Shown here: positions 47,179 to 57,994 of the stretch, one piece after another
Numbering within the stretch: position 1 is the first letter of the stretch
Layout: each line of letters starts with the position of its first letter
DNA from: Cercis canadensis
Lineage: Eukaryota; Streptophyta; Magnoliopsida; Fabales; Fabaceae
Direction of reading: 5' to 3'
Length of the DNA stretch: 64,000 bases
Assembly (NCBI GenBank): GCA_003255065.1
Contig: QAOA01008427.1
Location: forward strand, 31,852 to 95,851
The notes under the pieces: generated by a model
Database searches by the model: none
The model's input: only the letters and a program-made list of their open reading frames with translations
What the model was told of the DNA's origin: nothing
Program-made: the position numbers and the translations under genes

Positions 47179-47448
47179 CCACGAAGCTTCAGCTTCTTTG
47201 GTGAGAATAAAACAGAACAAGAGAGAATTCGGAGAGTAATCCCAAGAAGGAGACCAAAGGGTCTCAATGGATTATCGTTCGGTTTCCCTCACTCACTGCC
47301 TCCCTTTCTATTTCCACGAAGCTTCAGCTTCTTTGGTGAGAAGAAAACAGAACAAGAGAGAATTCGGAGAGTAATCCCAAGAAGGAGACCAAAGGGTCTC
47401 AATGGATTATCTTTCGGTTTCCCTCACTCACTGCCTCCCATTTCTATT
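47179..47448. repeat. 135-bp tandem duplication
   Basis: CCACGAAGCTTCAGCTTCTT occurs at 47179 and 47314, spacing 135 (a multiple of three). The copies differ at only a few positions. Confidence 0.85.
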
Positions 47449-48452
47449 TCTTCCTTCCCCTCTTTCTGAATGTCGTTCTCTTACTTCTTCTTATTCCTTT
47501 CCCTTTTTTCTCCCTTTTCTCAATCTCCTCCGTATCTCTCCTCTCATCTTTTTTACTTGCTTTTCTTTATTTAGTTATTTAATCATTTACTTAAAATAAA
47601 AAAAATAAATTAAAGGTTGGACCAATGAGGAGAGAAGGACATCCATTCCTTGCTCTCCTATTGGTTACTTTAGATCCAATGATGCTAAAAGTAAATTTAC
47701 AAAAAATATATTTATATGTTTTTATCAATTATTTACATAATTAAGAAAAATAACAAAAATGGACCAAGTGGGCTTAAATAGATATGGGCTTAGTGAGACA
47801 ATGGATTAGGCTTAGGTTTTCTTTTTATTGTAAAAGCTCAAACAAATAAAAAACATTAATTAAAAATTTAAATTTATCTCCAATTTTCTTAAATATATTT
47901 TTAACTATCAAATGACTTGGACAAAATACGGTGTCTACAGTTTGCACATAAGAAAGAAGAAGATTCTCAGTAAAAATGAAAGATTGAAAGGCCTCTGTAT
48001 TTTCTTCTTTCTGTTTCTCTCCTCTACTTGATTCAGATGGCAAGGGAAAGCTGCATAATAAGGAAGAAAGGCAGCACGTGAAGAGCAATTTTCACCCTTG
48101 ATCAAAGGGACAGCTGTCAAGCTGAGATGCACTTCAATTCCACTAACTATTCTCTTGTCTTGTAGTGTCTAAAGAGGTTACTTTATACCAACTTCCCTTG
48201 AAAGGTGGATCTCTACCAAACCTTCATAGGGAAATGGTTAAAAGCACACGTGAAGCAGCATTCTGACAAGCACTTTGAGATTTGAAGACTTAGCATGCAC
48301 AGTAGCAACTAGAAGAGAAGAGCTGGTTTAATAACTAGTTCTTTCGAATAAGTAAAACAGTTCTTTGATATCTTTACTAACCTGCACTTAGAATAATGCT
48401 TGAACACAAAATATATTAAAAGATATTTAACAATTTGTTATCATCAAAAACA

Positions 48453-48903
48453 TGAAAGAGAATTGTGGAACTAACAATCTCCCTATCTTTTATGATGACA
48501 AATGATTAAGGGAAAATCTCCCCCTGAATATGAGCATACCTCAGAAATCGTTCTTCAAACTAGTTCTAACAGTAGTTTCAAAAAGAAGTTTTAAAGAATT
48601 AGGGAGATTTCCTGCAGCTGAGATAAACCGTTAAATATACCAAAATAGACAGCAGTTTAATCAGACTATCTCAGATATTGTTCTCCCCATTTGTCATTAT
48701 CAAAAAGATAAGAAGGAAGAATCAACCATTAACCAAACAGAAAAAAATAAAGAACATAAAGCAGATAAGCAACAGTAATAGCCAATGTCAACCAAAAATC
48801 CAGAACACAAACACAATAGAACCAATATAGTGATGCATGAGATGCAACAAGAAATGGCACCTAAAACTGATTACGATTAAATGTTTTACATATTAATTTG
48901 AAA
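48453..48903 (-). mobile_element. SIRE-type 3' internal tail with polypurine tract
   Basis: On the minus strand AGATAGGGAGATTGTTAG (about 48474-48491) precedes the LTR start at 48452, and an earlier AGGGGGAGATTTTCCC lies near 48517-48532. This is the text expected before a 3' LTR, not before a 5' LTR. The LTR at 48452 may therefore be shared with a second element on its right. Confidence 0.5.
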
Positions 48904-49284
48904 TCATAACATAGAACTAAAAGCTAAGGTGAAGATGGTTTGGAGGATTTGAGAGCTGCCAACTCTGCCTTTGTTCGTGCCAACTGCTTCTCCACAATAG
49001 CCAAAAACTTTGAATGTTGTGTATGGTGGCTCTTTGTGATATAACAACTCATAAGGAGATTTATTCTGCAGCAATGGAGAAGGGGTTCTATTGATGAGAA
49101 AGACTGCTGTATTTAAGCATTCTCCCCAAAACTGTATAGCCACCTTGGATTGGAATAATAGTGCTCTTGCCACATTGAGTAAATGCAGATGTTTCCTTTC
49201 AACAACTGAGTTTTGTTCAGGTCTGTATGGGCACAAAAATTGGTGAATTGTGCCTTCATTTTGCATGAAATCAGTAAGCTGCAA
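48904..49284 (-). pseudogene. copia integrase, downstream part
   Basis: It reads IHQFLCPYRPEQNSVVERKH and INRTPSPLLQNKSPYELLYH, typical of Ty1/copia integrase up to the connection with RT. Confidence 0.7.
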
Positions 49285-49329
49285 CTCCTTAGCATTGTTG
49301 GATCTGAACTGTTTAATTGTGCTGCCAAA

Positions 49330-50490
49330 TTATGTCTTGACATATTTGAAGTAGTGCATGACTGACACACTTGCTTCTGCTTTGGTTTTAAGCATGTAAA
49401 CCCATGTAAAACATGTGCAATCATCAACCAATGTGAGAAAATATCTCTTACCATCATGTGTGCAGTGATGATAAGGACCCCATATATCACAATAAACAAG
49501 ATCAAAAGGTGACTTTGACAGATTGTTATGCGAAGTGAAAGATAGTCTACGAAGCTTGGATAAAGGGCATATAGAACAATTGTTGGTAACAATTTTCAAG
49601 ATTTTGTCTGACAAGTGGCCTAGTCTAGCATGCCATAGATGTGCATGGCTAGGGAAATCTGATACTGAGTTTACAATGGAATTATGTACAACAGAATTTG
49701 AATCAGTTACAAGTAAATGGTTTGAAGCAAAATTTGGAATGGAAAATCTTGTATCAATGGTTATTTGTGCATCATTTCCTTTTGATTGAAATATGTATAG
49801 ACCTTTACACAACTCACCCTTGCCAATCATCCTCGACTGGTTGATGTCCTGAATGATGAAAGTGTTAGGGTGAAAGGTTATTGTATATGGAGAATGATGT
49901 AACAATGTACCAACTGATATAAGATTCACATGAAATTCTGGTATGAAAAGGACTTCAGTCAAGATGAAGTTAGGAGCCAAAGCAACTGTGCCAACAACAG
50001 AGACTGAGACTTTGGTTTTGTTTGGAAGAATAACATAATGATTTGTCAATGGTGTATAGGAAACAAAAAATTTGAGAGAGCAAGCAATGTGAGATGTAGC
50101 TCTTGAATCTATAATCCAGGAACTTGGACTATTTTGAAAATTGAGACTATTAGCAAAAAAAATCATACCATTCACATTGGGGTTTGCATTATCCACTGCA
50201 AGATGATTTGTTTGGGTTTGAAGCAATTGCATCAGTTGATGATATTGCTGTGCAATCATTTGGAATGGTTCTTGTGACTGATCAGCAACAAGAAATGTGG
50301 AGTCACCAACTTGATTAACACTGCCAGTATGTGCATTTTTTCCTTTCTTGTAGCCAGATGGATAACCATGTATCTTGTAGCATTTATCTTTGGTGTGTCC
50401 AAGAATGCCACAATGAGCACACATTGGCCTATCCTTCTTGACATACTTAGGCTTCCCCTCATTACTTGGTTTGTGACCTGCCTGAGACAC
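49330..50490 (-). pseudogene. copia gag end, protease, pre-integrase, integrase start
   Basis: 386 residues: zinc knuckle CAHCGILGHTKDKC near 50415-50380, protease-like SSWIIDSRATSHIACSL (the usual DSGA motif is diverged), HLWHARLGHLSDKILKIV and DLVYCDIWGPYHHCTHDGKR of integrase. Part of the incomplete element. Confidence 0.75.
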
Positions 50491-51260
50491 TGCATAAGTG
50501 CATCATTTTGAGCAGCAGATAAACCCAGCTCCTTTTGCTTTTCATCTTGAATCACCAAAGAAAAAACTTGATTAATGGGAGGCAGAGGATCCATTAGCAA
50601 TATCTGACCTCTTACATATGAAAAAGAGTCATTAAGCGCCATCAAAAAACACAGCACATATTCCTGGAGTAGATGATCAACAACTAGCCTTGCACCCCCA
50701 CAATTGTAGTTACAAACTGAATGGTATTCACCAAGTTCTTCCCAGATTCCTTTCAGCTTGGTGAAATATTTCCCCATTGTCATTGATCCTTGTGAAAGAT
50801 TAACCAATTCTTTCTTGAGTTGGAAAATTTGTGGGCCATTTTGTTGTTGATACCTTTCTTGAAGATCTCACCAAATGTCAACAGCAGTGGCAGAGTATAT
50901 CACGCTAGCAGTGATCTCTTTTGACACCGAATTAAGCAACCATGAAGTAACAATGTTATTATTTCGTTGCCAAGCCAAGAAAAATCGAGTATTGCTCGCA
51001 TCAAGGACCTGAAGTGATCCATCAACAAAACCGAGCTTATTCTTGGCCAGCAATGCCATGCGCATGGCTTAAAGCCATGAATTATAATTGTCTCCAGTGA
51101 GCACTTGTGACACTAGATTGAGCCCCGGAGAATCCGAACGGTGAAGAAAGAAGGGATTCAAAGCATCATCAATGGTGGAATTCACCATTAATGACCTGAA
51201 CAAGAAAACAAAAGAGAAGACAATACAATCAAACTTCAATGCACAGAGGCGGAAGAGCAA
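50256..51260 (-). pseudogene. copia gag
   Basis: It reads LNLVSQVLTGDNYNSWL near 51070-51120, KNKLGFVDGSLQVLDASN, and GKYFTKLKGIWEELGEY with LLQEYVLCFLMALNDSFSYV further on. These are the standard gag (DUF4219/UBN2-type) blocks of RE1-like copia. Confidence 0.7.
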
Positions 51261-51276
51261 GATTGCTCTGATACGA

Positions 51277-51505
51277 TATTAAGTCTTGGAACAAAGGACA
51301 TGAGCCAAGCATAGAAAAATGAATTGAAGAGAATGAAACTTGAATTGAATTTACAGACGTATACAAGTGTCTATATATAGAGTTTACAAGTCTGGTATTC
51401 TAACTAATTGAAATACAGAAACTGTTATTCTAACTAACTCAGTTACTAATGCTGGTATTCTAACTAACTGAAGTTAACTAATTTAAGTAAATTATATATT
51501 GCGTA
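51277..51505 (-). mobile_element. Short 5' LTR of the copia element
   Basis: The minus strand has CTCTATATATAGACAC (TATA-like, 51370-51386) and several GTTAGTTAGAATA(A/C)CAG repeats. The right edge is placed where the direct repeat begins. A clean TG start was not found. Confidence 0.5.
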
Positions 51506-51508
51506 ATA

Positions 51509-51971
51509 AAAATAAAGTCTGGGAGGGGGTGGCGCTGCTGGTGGCAGTGGTTTCCACCCGCCCTAATTTCTTCCCTTTTTGAAGAGAGAAATGGAATTAG
51601 AAAGAGAAATAGAAATAATAATAATAATAACAACCGAGGGGTGGCTCCACCCAATCCACACCTTTCTTCCCCCTCTTAGAGAGAGAAACCCATTCTAAAG
51701 AGAGAAGCAGAGGTTCAAGGGAGAGAAATAGAGAAATTTAGGAGAATAGAGAGAGGGTCTCTACTTACAATCTTATATTATGTCTTTAAATTTTGAGGAA
51801 ATTATTAATTAAGTTGACACATCAACGCACACAGTTTATAGAGAGATGAAATTAACATAAGACTTTCTTGATCTTTTCTAATAGAAACTAACATAAGTTT
51901 TGAAGCCTCTTGGAAACATTCTACAGATTTAAGAGAAAAAATGTGGTTTCCAAGGGGATTAGATGGCCATC
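51509..51971. repeat. Direct repeat A flanking the F-box segment
   Basis: It is homologous to 57284-57994, from AAAATAAAGTCTGGGAGGGG to AGATGG(C/T)CATC, over 90 per cent alike by eye outside a microsatellite and a 160-bp difference. Its left edge is cut by the copia LTR. It holds a short (ATA)n run at 51613-51631. No coding sequence was recognised. Confidence 0.85.
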
Positions 51972-53054
51972 TCTTTAGGTTTTGCAGTTAATTAAGAACT
52001 GAAGGACAATCAATTACATAAAAAAAAAAGAAGAAAAAGAATTAAAGAGCTAAAATATAATAAAAAATTTACAATCACTAGTCAAGTTGGTCCAATTTCA
52101 TTTCAACTTTCACCATCTTAATGAAAGCTATCGTTTATTCATGAAATAGACATATAAATGAAATGGTTGACAACATTCAGTAAAAGTTGAATTAAACACT
52201 AAAAAGTTAGGTAGCCAGGATTTTATCTTGGGTTTAGGTATAGGGTGCAAATTTTGTTTTCCCATTTTTTGCTTTATTATCACCAAATATTTCTGTCTTC
52301 TAGTCATGAAGCAATAGAAGCCATGGTGTTAGAATTGCCAGGTAGAAAAAACGTACACTGGCTACTCAATAATGAAGGGTAAATGTGTACTGTGGAGATA
52401 GGCCTTTTGTAAATAAAACACTTTATGTAGGAAGGTTTTAAAAGTTGAAGAAAAAAAAGCAGCAAAAGTATTTGTTCATCTGTCTCAAATAAGGGTCAGT
52501 GAGTTTAAAGAGAGACCACAAAAGGTGTTTTCTATAATAGCAGGCATTAAAATATCAAAAAATTAAGCTACTTATGTTTAAAATCATATTGCTTAATCTG
52601 TTTGTGATGAGCAATTAGAAAAATTACCAAAACATTGAGTTATTCACTTCACTAAGGGAGAATCCCAGAAAAAGAACATAATAGAGATGTGTTATGAAAA
52701 TGGCAGGGAAACTTTACACCAATGCTAAAATAATCATATTGAAATGTGATTAACAGGCTTGGTTCAGATATCTGGAACGAATTGTTACTATAAAAAATGG
52801 ATTATCATAATACCCAGAATTGTCAAAACATACAACGTTCATTATGTTTGGCAAACCATACATGCAAGAATTTTGTGTTGAGAGTAATTACTGATTCATG
52901 GCATAATATCCAAAAGGAAATAAAATAATATTCCCATGCCAGCAACTCACTTAAGCTAATCATGAAATATCATAACACCACTTAGCACTAGCTAATTAAA
53001 TGAAATAAGGAATATTATGCTCATGATTAACACTTTAATACTTAGAAGAAATAA
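51972..53054. other. Intergenic stretch, no gene seen
   Basis: AT-rich with scattered poly-A runs. No protein homology or repeat of note was recognised. Confidence 0.5.
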
Positions 53055-53607
53055 AGCTTAATTGCAATTTTGGTCATACTATTTTAATAACCTGAACTTT
53101 TTACTCTTTTTTGTTTTAAAATGAATAATTTAGTCCCTTTATATTCATAAAATGTGCAATTTTGGTCATTCTATCTTTGAGTTAAAATTTCTCAAGTGTA
53201 GTTCAAAGTGTAAAATTTTCTGATTCAAAATCTTACTATTCTGATTGAAGAGCTATGTCTTGCAGTCCCACTCACAAAATTTTAGCTTGATACAATGGTA
53301 GGACTCAGTCCAAACTACCAAAACTAACAATTTTCATCTAACCGGAGATTTAGATTCATTTACCATTAGATTGAACTAAAATTTTGTGAAGAGATTCACA
53401 AGACATAGCTATTCAATCTAAATAGTAGGATTATGATAAAAAAAAACTTTACATCTTAAACTAAACATATGAAATTTTGGCTCAAAGACAAAAGGACCAA
53501 AATTACACATTTTATAAATATAAATGAACTAAATTGTTCATTTTCAAACAAGAGGGATAAAAAAATTTAAGTTGTTAAAATAGGAGGACCAAATTGCAAA
53601 TAAGCCG
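53055..53607. mobile_element. MITE with long terminal inverted repeats, Mutator-type TSD
   Basis: The left end AGCTTAATTGCAATTTTGGTC and the inverted right end CGGCTTATTTGCAATTTGGTCC continue to match for more than 100 bases (shared AATTTAGT, ATAAAATGTG). Flanks AGAAATAA at 53047-53054 and 53608-53615 form an 8-bp, possibly 9-bp imperfect, target duplication. There is no coding capacity. A Mutator-like origin is inferred from the long inverted repeats and the duplication length. Confidence 0.8.
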
Positions 53608-53615
53608 AGAAATAA

Positions 53616-55160
53616 GTGCGAAATAGAAACAAATATTCACCAGCAAACTCAAAAGCCAAGTCTCTTTATATTGCTGTATAAAGGAAAAATAAGACAATTG
53701 CCCAACCCAATTTCCCAATAATCATGCTAAATTTAAAAGAAACACATAAGTAAGAAAATATATGATGTCTGGATTTGAAATATACAACATTAGAGTGCAT
53801 TTCAAGCCTTATTTGATCTAACAAAACATGAATGCTGTCATATAACAGTATCCAGACCACCAATTGAGATCCTTAAACAACTTCGTCTAATTGGCCATTA
53901 GCATCATATTCATATTGGGAGAACATCAAAAAATTGAAAGTGGTATTCTCAATGTTCCGAGCACATTCAAAATCACTTGCAAAGATAATAAGCATAAAAA
54001 TATTCATTTCATATCAAGTAGAAATTCACTTTATATTCAATCTCTTACAGCAAGGGATAAACATTCAATCTTTAGAAACACATTGTGGCCATCATAATAC
54101 AATAAAAAAGAAAAAAACAGCAAAGGTTAAAAAGTTCAAAACATGTAATTAAAAAACAAAACATCAACCAGCAGAGGCTAAAAATGTTAAAATTTTAAAT
54201 TTCTCTTGTATCTCCTGCATATAAATGACAAAAATTAATCAAAAAGGTACAGAACAGTGAACCATTAATCTAATTCTCATGTTTGTTTTTTTTTCTTTTT
54301 CCAAAATTAATTTTCAAATCTATGAAACCCATAATCTAATTCTCAATTCTTTTCGGGTAGTGAAGTTGGACAAGTTGTTCACTCACGAGCTTTTCTAGTT
54401 GATAAACAAAGCATTTGAGCTTTTGATCACCAAAAAGTCACTGAGATGTCTCCTACACCTCTGACACTGAAAAAAGTTACCCTTCTAAATGGTCATGACC
54501 AAGACATAATCTTAATTAACCACTATCGCCATCTCAATTTCTGAAGTCACTTGAGAGTCATGATAGTTTATGGATTCCAAATTCATATAGCCTCCTGTGC
54601 AAAAGAAGAAAGTTGTTTCGGCTATCTAGTTAAATTTAGAATTTGAAAATGTTTTGGCCTTGAAGGGGAGACACCATACATTATCATGAGTATGACATTA
54701 CACTCTTGCAGCAAGAAAAAAAAAAAGAATAAATTGAAGTTTTGGGCTACTAAAGGCCGTTTAGCTACTTTTGTTTTGATGGAATGGCATTAATAATTAG
54801 CCTCATCCATTTCTTGTTAGATCTAGGTTGATCTTGTATCTTAATCTTATTTATTAGTTATTTTGACCCATTTCTTTTTGCCCGAAAAAGGTCCAAAATT
54901 GCTAGCTAAACAATTCAATGGCATCATATTAGAGCAGAACAAGTAGATGCTGACAACAAGCATGACTACAGTAACCCATAACATTAACCAAAATACAACT
55001 ATTACAAGCGAACTGCAATCTATCAAGATGAGAAAATTAAATGTAAATAGCATTGTAACAAAAACAAGCTGGGGAAAAAAGAATATGCTACAATAACACA
55101 TAGTTAAACCCCCGTTCCCCATCCAAGGTAGACACACGGAATTCTTAATCTTAATTGCAA
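53616..55160. other. Region downstream of the F-box gene, no gene seen
   Basis: AT-rich. It should contain the 3' untranslated region of the F-box gene. Several short frames occur but none has recognisable homology. Confidence 0.5.
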
Positions 55161-56324
55161 TTAATCAAATAGAGGATCATGAACCATTTCAAAAAAAGAC
55201 ACTCCTTCTTGATCATGCTCTTCATCTTTTCTTAACGAAACTATGCTCTCCACGTAGATTGCAACCATCAAATAATGATAAACATCAATAATATTTCCAA
55301 GAGGCTTAATCTCTTGGGTTTGGAGATCATATAACACAATTCTTCCATTGCTATCTTCCATAAGGAACTGATCATGTTTCCAAAATCCTAATGGCATTTC
55401 CACAACCACAAAGGATCCAATAGTTAAGTGCTTGGTCCAAGATCCTTCGTTGCCATACTCTTCCATTACCCACAAATCCAAGCACTTCTCTCGCCCAAAA
55501 AAAGGACAAACAATCATAGCAAGGGGTTCTTTAAACTTAACAACATGGCTAGCAAATGCATACACTATGTGGCCATCAAATTCTCTTGGCAAACTTACAA
55601 ACCTCATAATCTGAAAAATTTCATCAACCATGTCAAATGCCACAATTACCATGCCACCATCATCATAAGCCCTCCAGTGAAATGCTCCCTGAACAAAAGG
55701 ATCAATACAACCAGATTCTCCTAAAATGGAAATAGAAGATGGAACAGTGCAATCCACTTCTCTCCAACAATTACAACTCAATGAGTATAACTGAGCTTGC
55801 CAAGGCTCAGAATGAGAGAGCATAACTATTTTGTAATCATAAGTTTTGGTATCAAAGCCAAACTCAGCCAAGTATACGCTCTTCGCTGCAAAATAGTAAT
55901 CAAGTACAAGTCTGGATTCTCTCATGGAAGGGTTGACTAATAAATTGAAGGGATAGGTACAAATAAAATATAAGCCATTACAAGGACCAAAGATTTCTAC
56001 TTCGGAAATTGGATTCTGGTTGATAATTGTATCCAGAATACTTATAGAGGAACTGTTTGTTGCTTGGTTGAAAGAGAGCTTGGAAACAAGTACTCTGATG
56101 ATCTGGCCGGGAAGCAAAGGGGTGTTATGCGTAACAAGGAGGGCAATATCATCTTTTGTGTTGATTTGGTTAAAGGAGACAAGGTGCTTCAAGATAAAGT
56201 TAGGATTTGTGATCAAATAGCATGAAGATTTGTGAACACATTTAAAATGCATAAGAGATTTCACTGGCAACTTTGAGAGGATATCAGGCACCAAATCTCC
56301 TAGTCGATCTTCATTTCTAGCCAT
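55161..56324 (-). CDS. FBA-type F-box protein
   Basis: This single uninterrupted frame of 387 codons runs from ATG at 56324 to the stop at 55161. Residues about 7-50 form an F-box (LGDLVPDILSKLPVKSLMHF then KCVHKSS). The middle carries FBA-type features: GPCNGLYFI, NPSMRESR, then DTKTYDYKIVML, NCWREVDCTVP and GAFHWRAYDD. Such proteins join SKP1 and cullin 1 in SCF ubiquitin ligases, and the C-terminal domain selects the target; here the target is unknown. The length suits the family (about 350-420). The usual tryptophan of the KSW motif is serine here (KSS), which may weaken SKP1 contact. No introns are needed. It is the only intact host gene in the window, and it lies between direct repeats at 51509 and 57284. 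Confidence 0.9.
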   Translation of the reverse strand: MARNEDRLGDLVPDILSKLPVKSLMHFKCVHKSSCYLITNPNFILKHLVSFNQINTKDDIALLVTHNTPLLPGQIIRVLVSKLSFNQATNSSSISILDTIINQNPISEVEIFGPCNGLYFICTYPFNLLVNPSMRESRLVLDYYFAAKSVYLAEFGFDTKTYDYKIVMLSHSEPWQAQLYSLSCNCWREVDCTVPSSISILGESGCIDPFVQGAFHWRAYDDGGMVIVAFDMVDEIFQIMRFVSLPREFDGHIVYAFASHVVKFKEPLAMIVCPFFGREKCLDLWVMEEYGNEGSWTKHLTIGSFVVVEMPLGFWKHDQFLMEDSNGRIVLYDLQTQEIKPLGNIIDVYHYLMVAIYVESIVSLRKDEEHDQEGVSFFEMVHDPLFD

Positions 56325-57283
56325 CTGTGGTGCAATTAAATCTTGGCATAGGTTCTTTTTCTATGTCTCCACAGAAAAAGTGTCTCAATCTTTAGTTCCG
56401 TTGTTTTCTTTTTTTTTTTTTAAATAATTGGGTATGATAGAAGTGTCTTAGTCTTCTTCTGCACTCAACTTTACCACAATCGCAATGTGTAACTCTTGCT
56501 CAAATGCTACAGAAACAAAGAAATATATCTCAAATGGGCTACTTGCCAATTAAAGGACAAGACACACTGCTGGGCAATTAAAATTATTATTATATTGGCC
56601 AAAACAAAGAGGTTCATGATGCATAGTTTAATGTGCAGGAATGCATATTCTGATTTTGATAACTATATTGTATGAAAATCCCAATTGTTTGAATAAAATT
56701 GTTTTGATAACTCAGGCATAAAAATTTTGCAAAGAAGACCAGCAACTTTTTTGAACACGTCCACCAATATTGAAAAATACAGTTTCTACAATGTCTAAAA
56801 CCTTCACAAAACAGAGAACCACAATTACCCCAACCACGTTCCTCAACCAGCAGCTGCAGCTCCTCACCTTGCAGCACAAACATTGCTTCATTTAGCTATA
56901 CAGTTGGCAAAGTATTAACAGAATTCACAGAATACCCAATTTATCAACACGTTTGGCTATAAATTGCCCCAAAACTCTTCAGAAACAATCACAACAAAAA
57001 ACGGACAGAGTAGAAGCTTAGGAAATTTGAGGAAAAAAAAAACACATAGGAAACATTTTCATCAATTCAGGTATCTAACATCCTTCTTCACCGCTCATTT
57101 TTCTTGTTCTCAACACCCACGGCACACCCACAAATCCATAGTTTTATCACATGTACATATTTACATCTTAGTATGTTTTTTAGAGAGGTAGAATTTCAGA
57201 GTAGATTTTTTTTTATAAAAAAAAAAAAACAACAAAACAAAATAAAGACACTAGCAGTGAGGGGAAACCAACCGTTGCTAACC
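56325..57283. other. Region upstream of the F-box gene
   Basis: It is the expected promoter side of the F-box gene. No clear TATA box was identified. A 90-codon minus frame at 56614-56883 has no recognisable homology and was not called. Confidence 0.45.
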
Positions 57284-57409
57284 AAAATAAAGTCTGGGAG
57301 GGGGTGGCGCTACTGGTGGCAACAGTTTCCACCCCGCCCCAATTTCTTCCCTTTTTGAAGAGAGAAACCAGTTTCTAGAGAGAGAAACAGAATTAGAGAA
57401 AGAAATAGA

Positions 57410-57495
<86 letters not shown>

Positions 57496-57994
57496 CCAAG
57501 GGGTGGCTCCACCCAATCCCCACCTTTCTTCCACCTCTTAGAGAGAGAAACCCATTCTAAAGAGAGAAGCAGAGGTTCAGGGGAGCGAAATAGAGAAATT
57601 TAGGGGAATAGAGAGAGGGTTTCTACTTACAATCTTATATTATGTCTTTAAATTGAAGCAAAATATAGCCCCAGCACCACCAAGAGATTATTATAGCTAC
57701 TTGACATGCAAGATTATCCACCATATCTATTGCTCCCACAACCACTAATAAAATTTGAACTGTATATTTTCTGCATGGATAACTACTTACAATCTTATAT
57801 TTTGTGTTTAAATTTTGAGTAAATCATTAATTAAGTTGAGACATCAACACACACAGTTTATATATAGAGATGAAACTAACAAAAGATTTTGTTGATTTTT
57901 CAAATAGAAACTAATGTAAGTTTTGAAGGCTCTTGGAAACATGCTACAGATTTAAGAGAAAATATGTGGTTTCCAAGGGGATTAGATGGTCATC
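57284..57994. repeat. Direct repeat B flanking the F-box segment
   Basis: It is homologous to 51509-51971. It has a much longer (ATA)n tract and an extra 160 bases (about 57655-57815) flanked by two forms of CTACTTACAATCTTATATT. It ends at 57994, where the LTR of the Ty3 element begins. Confidence 0.85.
57409..57492. repeat. (ATA)n microsatellite, about 28 units
   Basis: An uninterrupted trinucleotide run. The homologous site in repeat A has about six units, so it expanded or contracted after the duplication. Confidence 0.97.

Larger units (their letters stand above)
43993..47939 (-). mobile_element. Non-coding LTR-like element with GTCGCCACCAA signature, copy 2
   Basis: On the minus strand it starts TGTAGACACCGTATTTTGTC (47939) and ends near CTTCGGGTATGTTGTGATTG (43993). 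It shares GAGTCGCCACCAATTGTATTA and the CCGTCTAAAGACGATTACC region with 36533-38880. It contains a 190-bp tandem array and a 135-bp duplication but no coding sequence that I recognise. It could be a very long LTR or a LARD. The LTR around it lost about 250 bases, so no clean target duplication is seen. Confidence 0.6.
40143..48452 (-). mobile_element. SIRE-like Ty1/copia element, broken, with nested insertion
   Basis: Parts: 5' LTR (48452-43688, interrupted by the 43993-47939 element), tRNA-Met primer site (43670-43681), gag (about 43620-42010), protease and pre-integrase (42007-41285), integrase (41333-41013) and a partial 3' LTR (40143-40913). I saw no RT or RNase H, so the element is incomplete. 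The coiled-coil gag and the WVPKGTT / GPKEVWVPK-type text near 42010-42090 fit the SIRE/Maximus lineage. The two LTR parts are about 95 per cent alike by eye, so it is of moderate age. Confidence 0.75.
43688..48452 (-). mobile_element. 5' LTR of the SIRE-like element, interrupted
   Basis: On the minus strand it starts TGTTTTTGATGATAAC at 48452 and ends CCTGTAACA at 43688. The LTR proper is 47940-48452 plus 43688-43992; the rest is the nested 4-kb element. Confidence 0.75.
48904..51505 (-). mobile_element. Ty1/copia element, incomplete
   Basis: Parts: 5' LTR (about 51277-51505), primer-site-like TATCAGAGC (about 51267-51275), gag (about 51260-50256), protease/pre-integrase/integrase (50490-49330) and more integrase (49284-48904). 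RT, RNase H and the 3' LTR are not seen. It is a fossil with several breaks. The UBN2/RTVL-type gag and the CCHC AHCGILGHTKDKCYKIHGYP fit the retrovirus-related Pol TNT1/RE1-like group. Confidence 0.75.

Noticed and set aside
47146-47469. 107-residue frame with a 45-residue repeat
   Set aside because: It arises from the 135-bp duplication, runs opposite to the element's orientation, and has no recognised domain.
56614-56883. 89-residue minus frame upstream of the F-box gene
   Set aside because: No recognisable family or support beyond an open frame; it was not called as a gene.
57278-57534. Frames of poly-isoleucine and poly-leucine
   Set aside because: They are translations of the (ATA)n microsatellite.
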